NCBI GenBank assembly: GCA_052168315.1
Contig: JBQLZO010000097.1
Location: 62,001 to 126,000, forward strand
Direction of reading: 5' to 3'
Length of the DNA: 64,000 bases
From: JBQLZO01 sp052168315
GTDB lineage: Bacteria; Planctomycetota; Phycisphaerae; Phycisphaerales; UBA1924
Shown one piece after another: positions 19,876 through 28,239 of the stretch. Numbering within the stretch: the first letter of the stretch is position 1; the number at the start of each line of letters is the position of its first letter. The position numbers and the translations under genes are program-made. The notes under the pieces were generated by a model, which was not told the origin of the DNA, did no database searches, and saw only the letters and a program-made list of their open reading frames with translations.

Positions 19876-20664
19876 TCATTCGGGCTGGCGTGGTCCGTTG
19901 CGGCGATTTCCGAATGGAAGCCAGCAACCGGCCACGACCATGAGCGCCAGCATCGCCGTGCCTGCGGCGTACACCACACCGCCCCCCACGATGGCGGTGA
20001 CCCATGCGGAATTGTCGCGCGCCAGCCACTGCCCTGACAGGTCCGCCAGCAGGCCCAAAGATGAGGCGGTGAGGATCGCCCCCGTCAGCGCGTGCGGGAA
20101 CCGCGTGAGGAGCGCGAGCCCCGCGAGCACGAGCATAATGATCGCCATGCTCGGCGCGTGCGCGTGCAGCGATGCTGCGACGATCTTCCGGTCATTGGGG
20201 CGAACATCGATCGAATACGCGATCGATCGCACATCGTCCCAGTACTCGAGCGGAACCCGCGGATAGGCGTCTTGCCCCGTCGCGTTGCGCGCGTGGCAGG
20301 AGAGGCACTCGAACGCGATGATCTCCGAGGGCGCATCTTCCCCGAGATCGAGGTTGTCGAAGTCCTGGTCGAGGCGTTGGCCGGCAAGCCACTCGAGCAG
20401 GATCGTTCGTTCGCGATCATCGAGCGATTCGGGATGGCCCGAGCGGAGCGACTCGACCAGCGGGGAAGGCGCGTTCACGCCGTGGTACGCGGCCTGGATG
20501 TCGTCGATCGTCAGCCCCGCGCGCGAGTCCCGCTGCTCGTAGTGCCACGCCATGTAGACGCCAGACACGAAGTACCCGCCGAGCAGCACGAGCACGAGCA
20601 CGGTGATACCGGAGCGCACGAGCGGGTGCTGAGCGTGGAGGTGATGCGTCGTTGCGTTGGGCAT
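19876..20664 (-). CDS. Membrane protein with a CxxCH haem-binding motif
   Basis: A 262-residue membrane protein. One helix is at residues 19-40 (ITVLVLVLLGGYFVSGVYMAW). An extracytoplasmic domain of about 130 residues contains ECLSCHAR near residue 120, a single c-type haem motif. Three to four more helices fill the C-terminus (MAIIMLVLAGLALL, ALTGAILTASSLGLLADLSG, VVYAAGTAMLALMVVAGCWL). The domain is helical and has no second CxxCH. It is likely a membrane c-type cytochrome or a haem-dependent partner of another membrane complex. The gene stands 75 bases downstream of the Tat oxidoreductase gene on the same strand. The substrate or partner is unknown. Confidence 0.7.
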   Translation of the reverse strand: MPNATTHHLHAQHPLVRSGITVLVLVLLGGYFVSGVYMAWHYEQRDSRAGLTIDDIQAAYHGVNAPSPLVESLRSGHPESLDDRERTILLEWLAGQRLDQDFDNLDLGEDAPSEIIAFECLSCHARNATGQDAYPRVPLEYWDDVRSIAYSIDVRPNDRKIVAASLHAHAPSMAIIMLVLAGLALLTRFPHALTGAILTASSLGLLADLSGQWLARDNSAWVTAIVGGGVVYAAGTAMLALMVVAGCWLPFGNRRNGPRQPE

Positions 20665-20739
20665 GGGTGCTTGGCGCTGCTTTCGATCGATGTGGGTGCG
20701 TCGGGAGGCGGTCCGCGCGGCGCGGCTTTCCGTTGGTGA

Positions 20740-21969
20740 TCATTCGAGGGCGGAGAAGTCGATCTCGATCGGCCGACCCTCCATGACCGCGCGATGCGCG
20801 GAGATGCCGACGACCGTCGCGCGGGCCGCCTCCTCGACGGTGCACGCGGGCGAGGTTCCATTCGTGATCGCCGCGATCCAATCCACGAGCGCGTAGTACT
20901 CGGGCGGATGCGGGAGGCCCACGCCCTCTTTGAGCTTGCCCTGCGATGCGAGCTTCGTCGCGTCGGCGATCAGCGTGATCCCCTCGTCATTGTGGAACTG
21001 CTGGCGATTGGCGTAGACCTCCCAGCCCTGGGTCGGCGCATCGGCCTCCTTGAACATCCAGCCATGCGTCCACGCGAGCTTGATCGTGGCGTTGGAGCCA
21101 AAGAAAACCTCGTGCGTCCCTTCATAGGAACTCGCCAGCGTCGCCTGATACGCCAGCGTGGCGCCGCCGTCGAATTCAAGGTCGAGCGAGACGGTGTCGG
21201 GGATCGTCCGCCCGTCGTTGTGCAGCCGAACGCCGCCGCGCCCCGTGACGCGGAGCGGGTACTTGCCGGTGTACCAATGGAACACATCGAACTGCTGAGC
21301 CCCCCACTCACCCGGGAGCCCGAGCGAGACCTCCGGATCGAGCTTCCAGTTCACGCGGCTCCACTGGCTCTGATCGCGCGTGGGCGAGACCCATGTGGTC
21401 TTCTGATTCGCCTGCGCTCGCATCATCACGAGCTGCCGGACAGAATCGGACCGGAAGAACCCCCACGCCAGCGCGTACACGGGATTGGATCGTCCCTGGA
21501 ACCCGGCCGCGACCACGCCTCCACTCGCGCGGGCGCCGTCGATGATCGCGCGACAGTCGTCGGGCGTGTGCGCCAGCGGGCACTCGCAGTACACATGCCT
21601 GCCCGCGCCGAAGCACGCCTCGGCGATCTCACGATGCGTGTGCGTGGGCGTGGCGATGACAACGCCATCGACCGGGACACCCCCGAGCATGGCCGCGACG
21701 CTCGCGTACCCCTGGGCACCTGAGGCGCGGCGGACGCCCGCATCCAGGCGGCGCTCGTCGATGTCGCACACGCTCACGACGCTCACGCCCTCGATCTTCT
21801 GCAGTTCGCCGATCAATGATCGCCCCTGTCGCCCGGCGCCCACGACACCGATCCGGAGCCCGCCCGGCGGAGCGACCGATCCAAGGGCGAAACTCGGCAT
21901 CAGTGCCATGACGGCCAGGCCGCCCGCGGCGGTGGTCAGAAAGTCCCGGCGATTCGGATCGTGGCTCAT
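20740..21969 (-). CDS. Tat-exported Gfo/Idh/MocA-family oxidoreductase lacking the EKP lysine
   Basis: A 409-residue NAD(P)-dependent dehydrogenase fold protein. The N-terminus has a Tat signal (NRRDFLTTAAGG followed by a hydrophobic stretch). The Rossmann motif GVVGAGRQGRSLIGEL follows, then the Gfo/Idh/MocA C-terminal sheet domain (VNWKLDPEV, QQFDVFHWYTGKYPLRVTG). At the usual Glu-Lys-Pro site it reads YCECPLAHT: the catalytic lysine is replaced by Cys at about residue 130 (codon 21580-21582). Its activity may therefore differ from other members. The start overlaps the stop of the apbE-like gene by ATGA. Tat export would fit a protein that carries its NAD(P) cofactor when folded. The substrate is unknown, probably a sugar derivative. 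Confidence 0.88.
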   Translation of the reverse strand: MSHDPNRRDFLTTAAGGLAVMALMPSFALGSVAPPGGLRIGVVGAGRQGRSLIGELQKIEGVSVVSVCDIDERRLDAGVRRASGAQGYASVAAMLGGVPVDGVVIATPTHTHREIAEACFGAGRHVYCECPLAHTPDDCRAIIDGARASGGVVAAGFQGRSNPVYALAWGFFRSDSVRQLVMMRAQANQKTTWVSPTRDQSQWSRVNWKLDPEVSLGLPGEWGAQQFDVFHWYTGKYPLRVTGRGGVRLHNDGRTIPDTVSLDLEFDGGATLAYQATLASSYEGTHEVFFGSNATIKLAWTHGWMFKEADAPTQGWEVYANRQQFHNDEGITLIADATKLASQGKLKEGVGLPHPPEYYALVDWIAAITNGTSPACTVEEAARATVVGISAHRAVMEGRPIEIDFSALE

Positions 21970-23123
21970 GCAAATGGGGCCTTCCAGGTGCGAACCCGGC
22001 GGGGGTTGGATGGCTCGGAGCGGCCGTGTCCATCAACGGACGAGGGCTCTCGGACCAGTTGATCGTCCGCGAACGACCAGCCGCGTCCCTCGAAGCGCCA
22101 GCCGTTCGCTGTGTCATGGAGGAGGGTCGCGTACTCGCTCGGCAACGAGGCGGGCCTGGATCCGAGCACTAGAAGCGCGGTGGACCAGGCGTCCGCGGCC
22201 ATGGCGGATGGTCCGACGCATGCGGCCTGCCGATCGGATGACGCCGGCTCGCCTGTGCGCGGATCGAGCACATGCTCGACGGGATCCAAAGCGCGCTCTC
22301 CGCGACCGCGGGCCGCGGAGAGCGACAACGCGGCGTCGCGGAGCACGGCGACGGGGGCGCGATCGATCGGGCCGAGCCGGACACGCCATCCAGAGAGCTG
22401 TGGCGGAGCGCCGATCGCGACGATGCTCGAAGTCCCGCCGTGGATGAGGGCGCTGGTGATTCCGAATTCGCGGAGCGTTGAGACGGCCTCGTCGAGCGCG
22501 AGCCCCTTGGCGATCGCGCCGAAGTCCAGCGCCATTTCCGGACGAGAGAACGACACGACCATCCGTTCCTGATCGATCTCGACGCCGTCGAATCCACATG
22601 AATGAAGGCACAGCTCGGTCCATGCCCATCTGGCGTCGTCGAGCACCCGCCGACGCACCAGCGCGCCGATGCTCGGATCGAACGCCCCCGAGGAATCCGC
22701 GTGGAGCGAGCGGCACGCGAGCAGGAGGTCCATCATGTCATGGTCGACCCGCACGGGGCGTTCATGGGCCTCGCGATTGATCAACGAGACCAGTGAGCCG
22801 CGATCGAACACGGAGAGACGGCGGTGCCACTCTTTGATGATGTCCAGCGCCGCCTCGCCGGCGGAGAGCGCATCCGTCGTGCCCAGGTCGGGCTCGGCGT
22901 CCGCGATGATCAGTTCGAACCGCGTGCCCATCGCGCACGCGGCCAGCCGGATCGGCCAGTCGGCCCGCACCCCTCCCGCCCGACGGCCGCGCGCCAACGC
23001 ATCCACCGCTTCCCGGCTGGTTCGGCCTGTGTGCATCGCCAGGAGCGTTGTGCGGGCAGTGTCGGACAAGTTCTCGTTCCACGAATGTGCGCGCAGCCAG
23101 GCGGCGATAGGGCTCCATGGCAA
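21966..23123 (-). CDS. apbE: FAD:protein FMN transferase (ApbE family)
   Basis: A 385-residue ApbE-family protein. Family features are AACAMGTRFELIIAD (about residue 63), RRLSVFDRGSLVSLIN, GAFDPSIGAL, the FAD-site MALDFGAIAKGLALDEAV and ADAWSTALLVLG. Known members transfer FMN from FAD to a Thr or Ser of exported flavoproteins. The usual Asn of the GGN motif is replaced: LIHGGTSSIVAIG. The frame can start at TTG 23123, 12 bases after the upstream stop, but no ribosome site is seen there; ATG 23036 is an alternative that would remove 29 residues not found in the family. No lipoprotein signal is evident. It sits between two Tat oxidoreductase genes, with ATGA overlap to the downstream one. Confidence 0.88.
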   Translation of the reverse strand: MPWSPIAAWLRAHSWNENLSDTARTTLLAMHTGRTSREAVDALARGRRAGGVRADWPIRLAACAMGTRFELIIADAEPDLGTTDALSAGEAALDIIKEWHRRLSVFDRGSLVSLINREAHERPVRVDHDMMDLLLACRSLHADSSGAFDPSIGALVRRRVLDDARWAWTELCLHSCGFDGVEIDQERMVVSFSRPEMALDFGAIAKGLALDEAVSTLREFGITSALIHGGTSSIVAIGAPPQLSGWRVRLGPIDRAPVAVLRDAALSLSAARGRGERALDPVEHVLDPRTGEPASSDRQAACVGPSAMAADAWSTALLVLGSRPASLPSEYATLLHDTANGWRFEGRGWSFADDQLVREPSSVDGHGRSEPSNPRRVRTWKAPFA

Positions 23124-23135
23124 TCGGTTTCACAG

Positions 23136-24503
23136 TCAGCCGACCCGTGAGGCCCGAAGCGTCTCCGGGTCGAACCGATAGGCGTGCCCATCCCAGATCG
23201 AGCGGGTGGCCAGATCCACGGCCACCATGACCTTGCTGGCCAGGTCCACATTGCTCGCCGCAGGCTCGCGCGAACGGACGCACTCGATCCAGTTCAGGCG
23301 CAATTGATCCTGGTCGTTGCCGATGTCCGGGCAGTCGACCTGGCGCGGCTCCATCTCGTCGGCGTAGATCCGCTCCGGGCGGAGCACGCAGTGACGGCCG
23401 CCGAGGTACATGTTCGCCCGGTGCCCGCGCACGAGCGTCTCCAGCCCGACTTCGTTGGCGGTGGAACCGGCGATCACCATGGTGTGCCCGTCTTCCCACA
23501 CGATCGTCAGGTTGACCTGGTCGTGATTCTCCATCTTCTTGTCGACGACATGATTGCCGGTCGCGACCACTCGCACGGGCCATCCTGAGTTCGTCGCGTA
23601 GATCAGCGGGGTCATGACATGGACCAGCAGGTCTCCGATGATCCCGGTCGAGAAGTCCTTGTATCGGCGCCAGCGGGCGTACACGAGCGGATCCCAGGCC
23701 CGCGGGCCGAGGTCCCCGCACCAGGTGTCCCAGTCCAGATTCTCACCCGGCTTCCAGTTGTCATCGAGCCCGTAGTAGTTCCACTCGCCATCGTACGAGT
23801 TGCGGCAGTACGAGGTCTGGCTCCAGACGAGCGGGCCGATCTCGCCCTTGCCGATCAGTGCCCGCGCCTCCTGGTACTTCGGAAGCATGATCATCTGCGT
23901 GCCGACCTGGAAGATGCGGTCGGGATACTTCAGGACGGTGTCGCGCAGATCCATCCCCGGCCCGAGGCGGAGCGTCATCGGCTTCTCGCAGTACACATCT
24001 TTGCCGGCGACCAGCGCATCAATGGCGTGCTGTGCGTGCCAGTGCTCGGTCGTCGCCACGAGCACTCCGTGAACATCGGGGCGGGCGATCAGATCGCGAT
24101 AGTCGCGCGTCGCCGTGACCTCGATGCCCTGTTCCTGCTCGCAGACTCGCTTCGCGTGCGCCGACTTCAGGTCGTTCACATCCGCCACGCCAATGATCTG
24201 GGCGTTGCACCGGCCCTGCTTCGTCAGGTTCATGATGGCGTGGCAGTGCCCCGTGCCCATGCCGCCCACGCCGATGACGGCGATCCGGACCGGCTCGTCC
24301 GGCCCGGGAGGACTGATCCGTCCCGCCTTGACCAGCGGCGCCACCCGACGCTCGGCCTTCGCGGGGCGGGCGCTGCCGAGCAGCGCCGCGGCACCCGCCA
24401 TCGCCGCGGTGCTCGCGAGGAACGACCGGCGGGATCGGTCGATGCCCTGCGGGGGCGTGGATCGATCGGCCGCGGAATTGTCGTGGTCACTGGAATTCGA
24501 CAT
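23136..24503 (-). CDS. Tat-exported Gfo/Idh/MocA-family oxidoreductase
   Basis: A 455-residue dehydrogenase-fold protein. A Tat signal (SRRSFLASTAAMAGAAALLG) follows 26 polar residues. The Rossmann fold reads IGVGGMGTGHCHAIMNL, and the catalytic-site motif YCEKPMTLRLG keeps the Lys of EKP. The C-terminal domain contains NYYGLDDNWKPGENLDWDTW and WDPLVYARWRRYKDFSTG, typical of the large planctomycete Tat subfamily. The ATG at 24503 is preceded by AGAGGAG, which decides the start. It is the first gene of a same-strand group with apbE, a second oxidoreductase and the CxxCH protein. The substrate is unknown; a periplasmic sugar-derivative dehydrogenase or isomerase is likely. Confidence 0.9.
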   Translation of the reverse strand: MSNSSDHDNSAADRSTPPQGIDRSRRSFLASTAAMAGAAALLGSARPAKAERRVAPLVKAGRISPPGPDEPVRIAVIGVGGMGTGHCHAIMNLTKQGRCNAQIIGVADVNDLKSAHAKRVCEQEQGIEVTATRDYRDLIARPDVHGVLVATTEHWHAQHAIDALVAGKDVYCEKPMTLRLGPGMDLRDTVLKYPDRIFQVGTQMIMLPKYQEARALIGKGEIGPLVWSQTSYCRNSYDGEWNYYGLDDNWKPGENLDWDTWCGDLGPRAWDPLVYARWRRYKDFSTGIIGDLLVHVMTPLIYATNSGWPVRVVATGNHVVDKKMENHDQVNLTIVWEDGHTMVIAGSTANEVGLETLVRGHRANMYLGGRHCVLRPERIYADEMEPRQVDCPDIGNDQDQLRLNWIECVRSREPAASNVDLASKVMVAVDLATRSIWDGHAYRFDPETLRASRVG

Positions 24504-24561
24504 GCGATACTCCTCTGGCTCCGCTGACTCTTCGGGCATCCCCGCGATGGCGCGCGAGCGC

Positions 24562-24599
24562 GGCGGGTTCGGCAACGCCCGGCGGGTTCGGCAACGCCC
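24562..24599. repeat. Two perfect 19-bp tandem copies
   Basis: GGCGGGTTCGGCAACGCCC at 24562-24580 is repeated exactly at 24581-24599. It lies in the divergent promoter region between a Tat oxidoreductase gene and a TIM-barrel isomerase gene. It could be a paired binding site or a simple slippage duplication. Confidence 0.85.
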
Positions 24600-24719
24600 G
24601 ACACCCGAACCGGCACGCCCCGCGGGGGATGGGGATCCGTCCGCGCGAACCGGTTCAGAGTACCATGGGTGCGGCGGCTCGCAAGATCAAACCCCGGACG
24701 CCCCGCCCGGAGAGCGACC

Positions 24720-25574
24720 ATGAATGGTCAACGGATCGAACCCCGCCCGCGACTCGGTGTGTGCTCGTGGTCGCTCGAACCTCGGTCGCCCGAGGCGCTG
24801 TTCGAGCGGGTGCGATCGATCGGGCTCCGCGGCGTGCAACTGGCCCTGGCCCCGCTACGAGATGGGGCATGGTCCATCGATGCGGTCGTCCGATCCGCCC
24901 GCGAGCACGGCATCGACATCATTTCCGGAATGATGCAGACAATCGGCGAGGATTACTCGACGATCGACCGGATCCGCGAGACCGGCGGGTTGAGACCAGA
25001 CGAGCACTGGAACGCCAATCTCGCCAATGCCAACCGTGATGCGGCCGTCGCGCGTGAGCTGGGCATATCCCTCGTCACTTTCCATGCGGGGTTCATTCCG
25101 GCCCAAGCGACCGATCCGCTCCATGAGGCGATGGTGGAACGCATCGCGGGCATCGCCGCAGTGTTCGGCGAGCACGGTGTCCGCATCGCGTTAGAGACGG
25201 GGCAAGAGGCCGCGGAGACCCTGCGAGCGATGCTGGACCTGCCCGCGCTTGCAGCACATTCGGTCGGTGTGAATTTTGACCCGGCCAACATGATCTTGTA
25301 CGGGGCGGGCAATCCGGTCTCAGCGCTCCGCCGCCTGCGGCGCCACACGGTCCAGGTGCACATCAAGGATGCCATCGAGTCGCCGAGCCCCGGGGCCCAG
25401 TGGGGCTCGGAGGTCCCCGTGGGACGAGGGGATGTCGACTGGGCGGCGTTCTTCGCGGCTCTTGACGACGGTCCCGCGGTCAACGCGGTCATCGAGCGGG
25501 AGGCAGGTCGCCAGCGAGTCCATGACATCCGAACCGCGGCCGGGCTCGCCAGGGTCTACGGGTACGCGCCATGA
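24720..25574 (+). CDS. Sugar phosphate isomerase/epimerase (xylose-isomerase-like TIM barrel)
   Basis: A 284-residue cytoplasmic TIM-barrel protein of the AP-endonuclease-2 superfamily. Seen are GVCSWSLEPRSPEALFERV, GVQLALAPL, ISLVTFHAGFIP, VRIALETGQE (metal Glu), VGVNFDPANMILYG (metal Asp/Asn), TVQVHIKDA (His/Lys metal and acid site) and a final Glu in AVIEREAG. Such enzymes isomerise or epimerise keto-sugars and inositol derivatives using a divalent metal. The ATG at 24720 starts just before the first barrel strand. The stop overlaps the next start by ATGA, so it is coupled to a Gfo/Idh/MocA dehydrogenase, a common partnership in sugar-derivative catabolism. Confidence 0.88.
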   Translation: MNGQRIEPRPRLGVCSWSLEPRSPEALFERVRSIGLRGVQLALAPLRDGAWSIDAVVRSAREHGIDIISGMMQTIGEDYSTIDRIRETGGLRPDEHWNANLANANRDAAVARELGISLVTFHAGFIPAQATDPLHEAMVERIAGIAAVFGEHGVRIALETGQEAAETLRAMLDLPALAAHSVGVNFDPANMILYGAGNPVSALRRLRRHTVQVHIKDAIESPSPGAQWGSEVPVGRGDVDWAAFFAALDDGPAVNAVIEREAGRQRVHDIRTAAGLARVYGYAP

Positions 25575-26614
25575 GTGCCAAACGCGCGCCGCACATCCGC
25601 CGCCCGCCGATCGGTGTTGGAATCATCGGATTTGGGTTCATGGGACGAACGCACGCGGGGGTGTACCACTCGATGGCGCCGCGGTGCCACATCGTCGGGA
25701 TCGCCGATCGCGTCAGACCCACACTCGAGCGGGCGGGGAATATCCGAACCGAGGGGACACCGCTCGACCTCTCAGGCATCGTCCACCACGCCGATGCCAC
25801 GGCCCTTCTGGCCGATGCTCGGATCGACTTGGTGAGCGTCTGCACGCCCACGGACACGCATGTGGACATCGCGATCGCGGCACTCGATGCGGGCAAGCAT
25901 GTGCTGATTGAGAAGCCGGTGGCGGCGACCACGCCGGAGGTGGAGCGGCTCGCCGAGCGGGCGAGGAACGCTCGAACGCTGTGTATGCCCGCGATGTGCC
26001 TCCGTTTCTGGGCCGAGTGGGCGCTCCTGGTCGATGCGATTGTGGAACGCCCTTTCGGGAAGCTGCTCAGCCTGACGATCGAGCGGCTCTCGCCGCCTCC
26101 GGGCTGGAGTGAGGACTTCTACCGTGATGATGCCCGGACCGGTGGCATGATCACCGATCTGCACATCCACGACTCCGACCTCCTGATGCACGCCCTGGGT
26201 ATGCCCGCCGCGGTTTCGACCACGGGGAACGCACATCACCTGAGCACCGCGTATGTGTTCGAGGGGCGCCATGCGATGGCCCATGTGACCGCCGAGGCGG
26301 CGTGGGATCTTCCGTCCACGGCCGAGTTTCGTATGGCGTTTCGCGCGGTGTTCGAGCGTGGGATGATGGAGCACGATTCGCGGCGCGGAACCGGGATTGA
26401 ACTGCACGCGGACGGCGCGGTCGGGCATCCGACGCCCGGCAATGACCTTCCACCCGATGGCTACGCGGGCGAGATCCGGGCGTTGGTCGAGTCGATCGAG
26501 CGTGGCGAACCGTCGCCTGTCTCGATGGACGATGCGGTCCGCGTGGCGCGGGTGCTGGACGCCGAGCGCGCCAGCCTCGAGCGTGGGGGAGCGATCGTGC
26601 GAGTGGCTCGGTAG
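25571..26614 (+). CDS. Gfo/Idh/MocA-family oxidoreductase, cytoplasmic
   Basis: A 347-residue NAD(P)-dependent dehydrogenase. The Rossmann motif GIIGFGFMGRTHAGVYH, the second strand VSVCTPTDTHVDIA and the catalytic EKP in LIEKPVAATTPEVER are all intact. The C-terminal domain holds GGMITDLHIHDSDLLMHALG, with the usual D-x-x-x-H-D pair for substrate binding. No signal peptide is present. It is translationally coupled (ATGA) to the TIM-barrel gene before it, and converges with the MFS transporter. The probable job is oxidation of a sugar or cyclitol at one hydroxyl. The substrate is not known. Confidence 0.9.
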   Translation: MSAKRAPHIRRPPIGVGIIGFGFMGRTHAGVYHSMAPRCHIVGIADRVRPTLERAGNIRTEGTPLDLSGIVHHADATALLADARIDLVSVCTPTDTHVDIAIAALDAGKHVLIEKPVAATTPEVERLAERARNARTLCMPAMCLRFWAEWALLVDAIVERPFGKLLSLTIERLSPPPGWSEDFYRDDARTGGMITDLHIHDSDLLMHALGMPAAVSTTGNAHHLSTAYVFEGRHAMAHVTAEAAWDLPSTAEFRMAFRAVFERGMMEHDSRRGTGIELHADGAVGHPTPGNDLPPDGYAGEIRALVESIERGEPSPVSMDDAVRVARVLDAERASLERGGAIVRVAR

Positions 26615-26656
26615 CGCGTGCATCCGAGTCGGCCGCGACGCGAGACTCGAGAGGGC

Positions 26657-28051
26657 TCATTGGCCGGCAGGCGGCTCGCCCGCGGATGGCTCCGAGCCCG
26701 TGCGTTCGAACCGACCACGCTTCGGGTAGAACACCACCAGCGCCACCAGGCACGCGATGGCCATCCACATGGGCACGCCGAAGAGCTTGTCGTAGTGGGT
26801 GATCGTCTCGGCCTCGCCCGCCGCGTTCGTGATCTCCTCGGTGGCCCAGCGTCCTACGATGCTCGTGGAGAACCAGCTCCCCACGATGATGCCGATTCCG
26901 ACGAAGACCAGGTTGTACAGGTTCTGGGCGCTGGCACGGATGTCGGGCGTGGTCTCCTCATCGACGACCATGAACGCGACAAAGATGAAGCAACCGAAAC
27001 AGAACCCATGCATGGTGATGCCGGCGATGGCGATGACGATCTCCGGAATGCCCGCGAACCCCGCGATCGTGTCCATCTGGCCGAACAGGAGCATGCGCAC
27101 CGCGTAGGCGGTGATGCCCATGGCGAGCAATGCCTTGCGGCTGATCTTCTTCGCGAACAAGGGGATACAGGCGATAACGGCGACCTCGGCCATCTGCCCG
27201 ATGGTCATGAGCCCTCCACCGCCGACTCCGAACACCGCATTGATTGCGTCGGCGATGTCGCTTCCGCCCGCACGATTCTGCACGCCCGTGAGGAACGAGG
27301 AGGCGTGGACGAAGTAGAGCTGGTGGATGATCGAGATGGGCACCGAGAGGAGGAACAGCGTGACCAGCGGCTGCAGGCGGATCTCCTTGATGGCCCGCAG
27401 TGTCGCGTTCTTCTCCGCCGCGTCGCGCGCGGGCGGGGTGCGGGGGAGCGTGAAGCAGTACAGCCCCATGGCGACACCGAGGATCGCGCTGAGCCGGAAC
27501 GCATCGGCTCGGCCCGCATCCTGTGCCGCCTTGATGACCGCTTCGGTCTCACCGCTCGGTGTGTGGTTGAAATACAGCCACTGCCCCACGGCGATGCCCG
27601 CCAGGATCCAGCCGACCGTGCCCCAGAGCCGCACCTTGCCAAAGTCCTTGTCCCTGTCCGGGAGATGGTGGAACGACAGCGAATTGGTCAACGCCAGCGT
27701 CGGCGCATAGACCAACCCGTACAGGATGGAAACCAGCAGGAACGGCCAGAACGCATCGATCCACGAGAGCGCAAACACCAGCACAGCGCCAGCCAGATGG
27801 CTCACGCCCAGAAACTTCTCCGTCGAGAAGTGCCGGTCCGCGACCTGCCCGGCGATGAACGGCCCGATGATCGCACCGAGCGCTCCGGCGGCGAGGATGC
27901 TCCCGACCTGATCGAGGTTGAAGCCGCGGTGTCCGAGCAGGAACGGATACAGGATCGGCAGCCATGATCCCCAGATCGCGAACTGCAGCAGCATCATCAC
28001 CGACAACCGCGTCTTCAGAAACGCCGGCACCTGATCGGAGACCTCGCTCAT
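26657..28051 (-). CDS. MFS transporter, nucleoside:H+ symporter-like
   Basis: A 464-residue integral membrane protein with about 12 hydrophobic helices. The N-terminus TRLSVMMLLQFAIWGSWLPI is the signature opening of the nucleoside/sugar H+ symporter branch (NupG/XapB-like). Between helices, KVRLWGTVGWILAGI and SLSFHHLPDRDKDFG agree with that family. A central cytoplasmic loop (TPPARDAAEKNATLRAIKEI) divides two six-helix halves. GAGGTGG lies 6-12 bases upstream of the ATG at 28051. Its position between two isomerase/dehydrogenase pairs suggests that it imports the sugar, cyclitol or nucleoside that these enzymes convert. Confidence 0.88.
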   Translation of the reverse strand: MSEVSDQVPAFLKTRLSVMMLLQFAIWGSWLPILYPFLLGHRGFNLDQVGSILAAGALGAIIGPFIAGQVADRHFSTEKFLGVSHLAGAVLVFALSWIDAFWPFLLVSILYGLVYAPTLALTNSLSFHHLPDRDKDFGKVRLWGTVGWILAGIAVGQWLYFNHTPSGETEAVIKAAQDAGRADAFRLSAILGVAMGLYCFTLPRTPPARDAAEKNATLRAIKEIRLQPLVTLFLLSVPISIIHQLYFVHASSFLTGVQNRAGGSDIADAINAVFGVGGGGLMTIGQMAEVAVIACIPLFAKKISRKALLAMGITAYAVRMLLFGQMDTIAGFAGIPEIVIAIAGITMHGFCFGCFIFVAFMVVDEETTPDIRASAQNLYNLVFVGIGIIVGSWFSTSIVGRWATEEITNAAGEAETITHYDKLFGVPMWMAIACLVALVVFYPKRGRFERTGSEPSAGEPPAGQ

Positions 28052-28239
28052 CGCGCCACCTCACCGCTTTCTCCGCCCCCCTCCTCGACATAGTCAGATC
28101 GCCCGGTCGCGAACCGAGGCCGGACTCGTCTCCGAGCGGGCCGTCGCTCAGACTACCGCCCCGATGACGGGCGTGACAACGCCAAGTAGCATGCTCCTGA
28201 TCCGCCGTACACCGACACCCCGGGTCCAACGGAGCCGCC

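Noticed and set aside
22762..23721. Frameshift link between the apbE-like gene and its upstream neighbour
   Set aside because: A third frame stays open across the junction, but its translation has no family features, while both neighbours are complete in their own frames.
24562..24599. CRISPR-like repeat
   Set aside because: Only two directly adjoining copies with no spacer, and no cas genes.
26618..27967. 449-residue forward open frame over the MFS transporter gene
   Set aside because: It is the antisense shadow of a clear 12-helix transporter and is made of His/Arg/Asp-rich low-complexity sequence.
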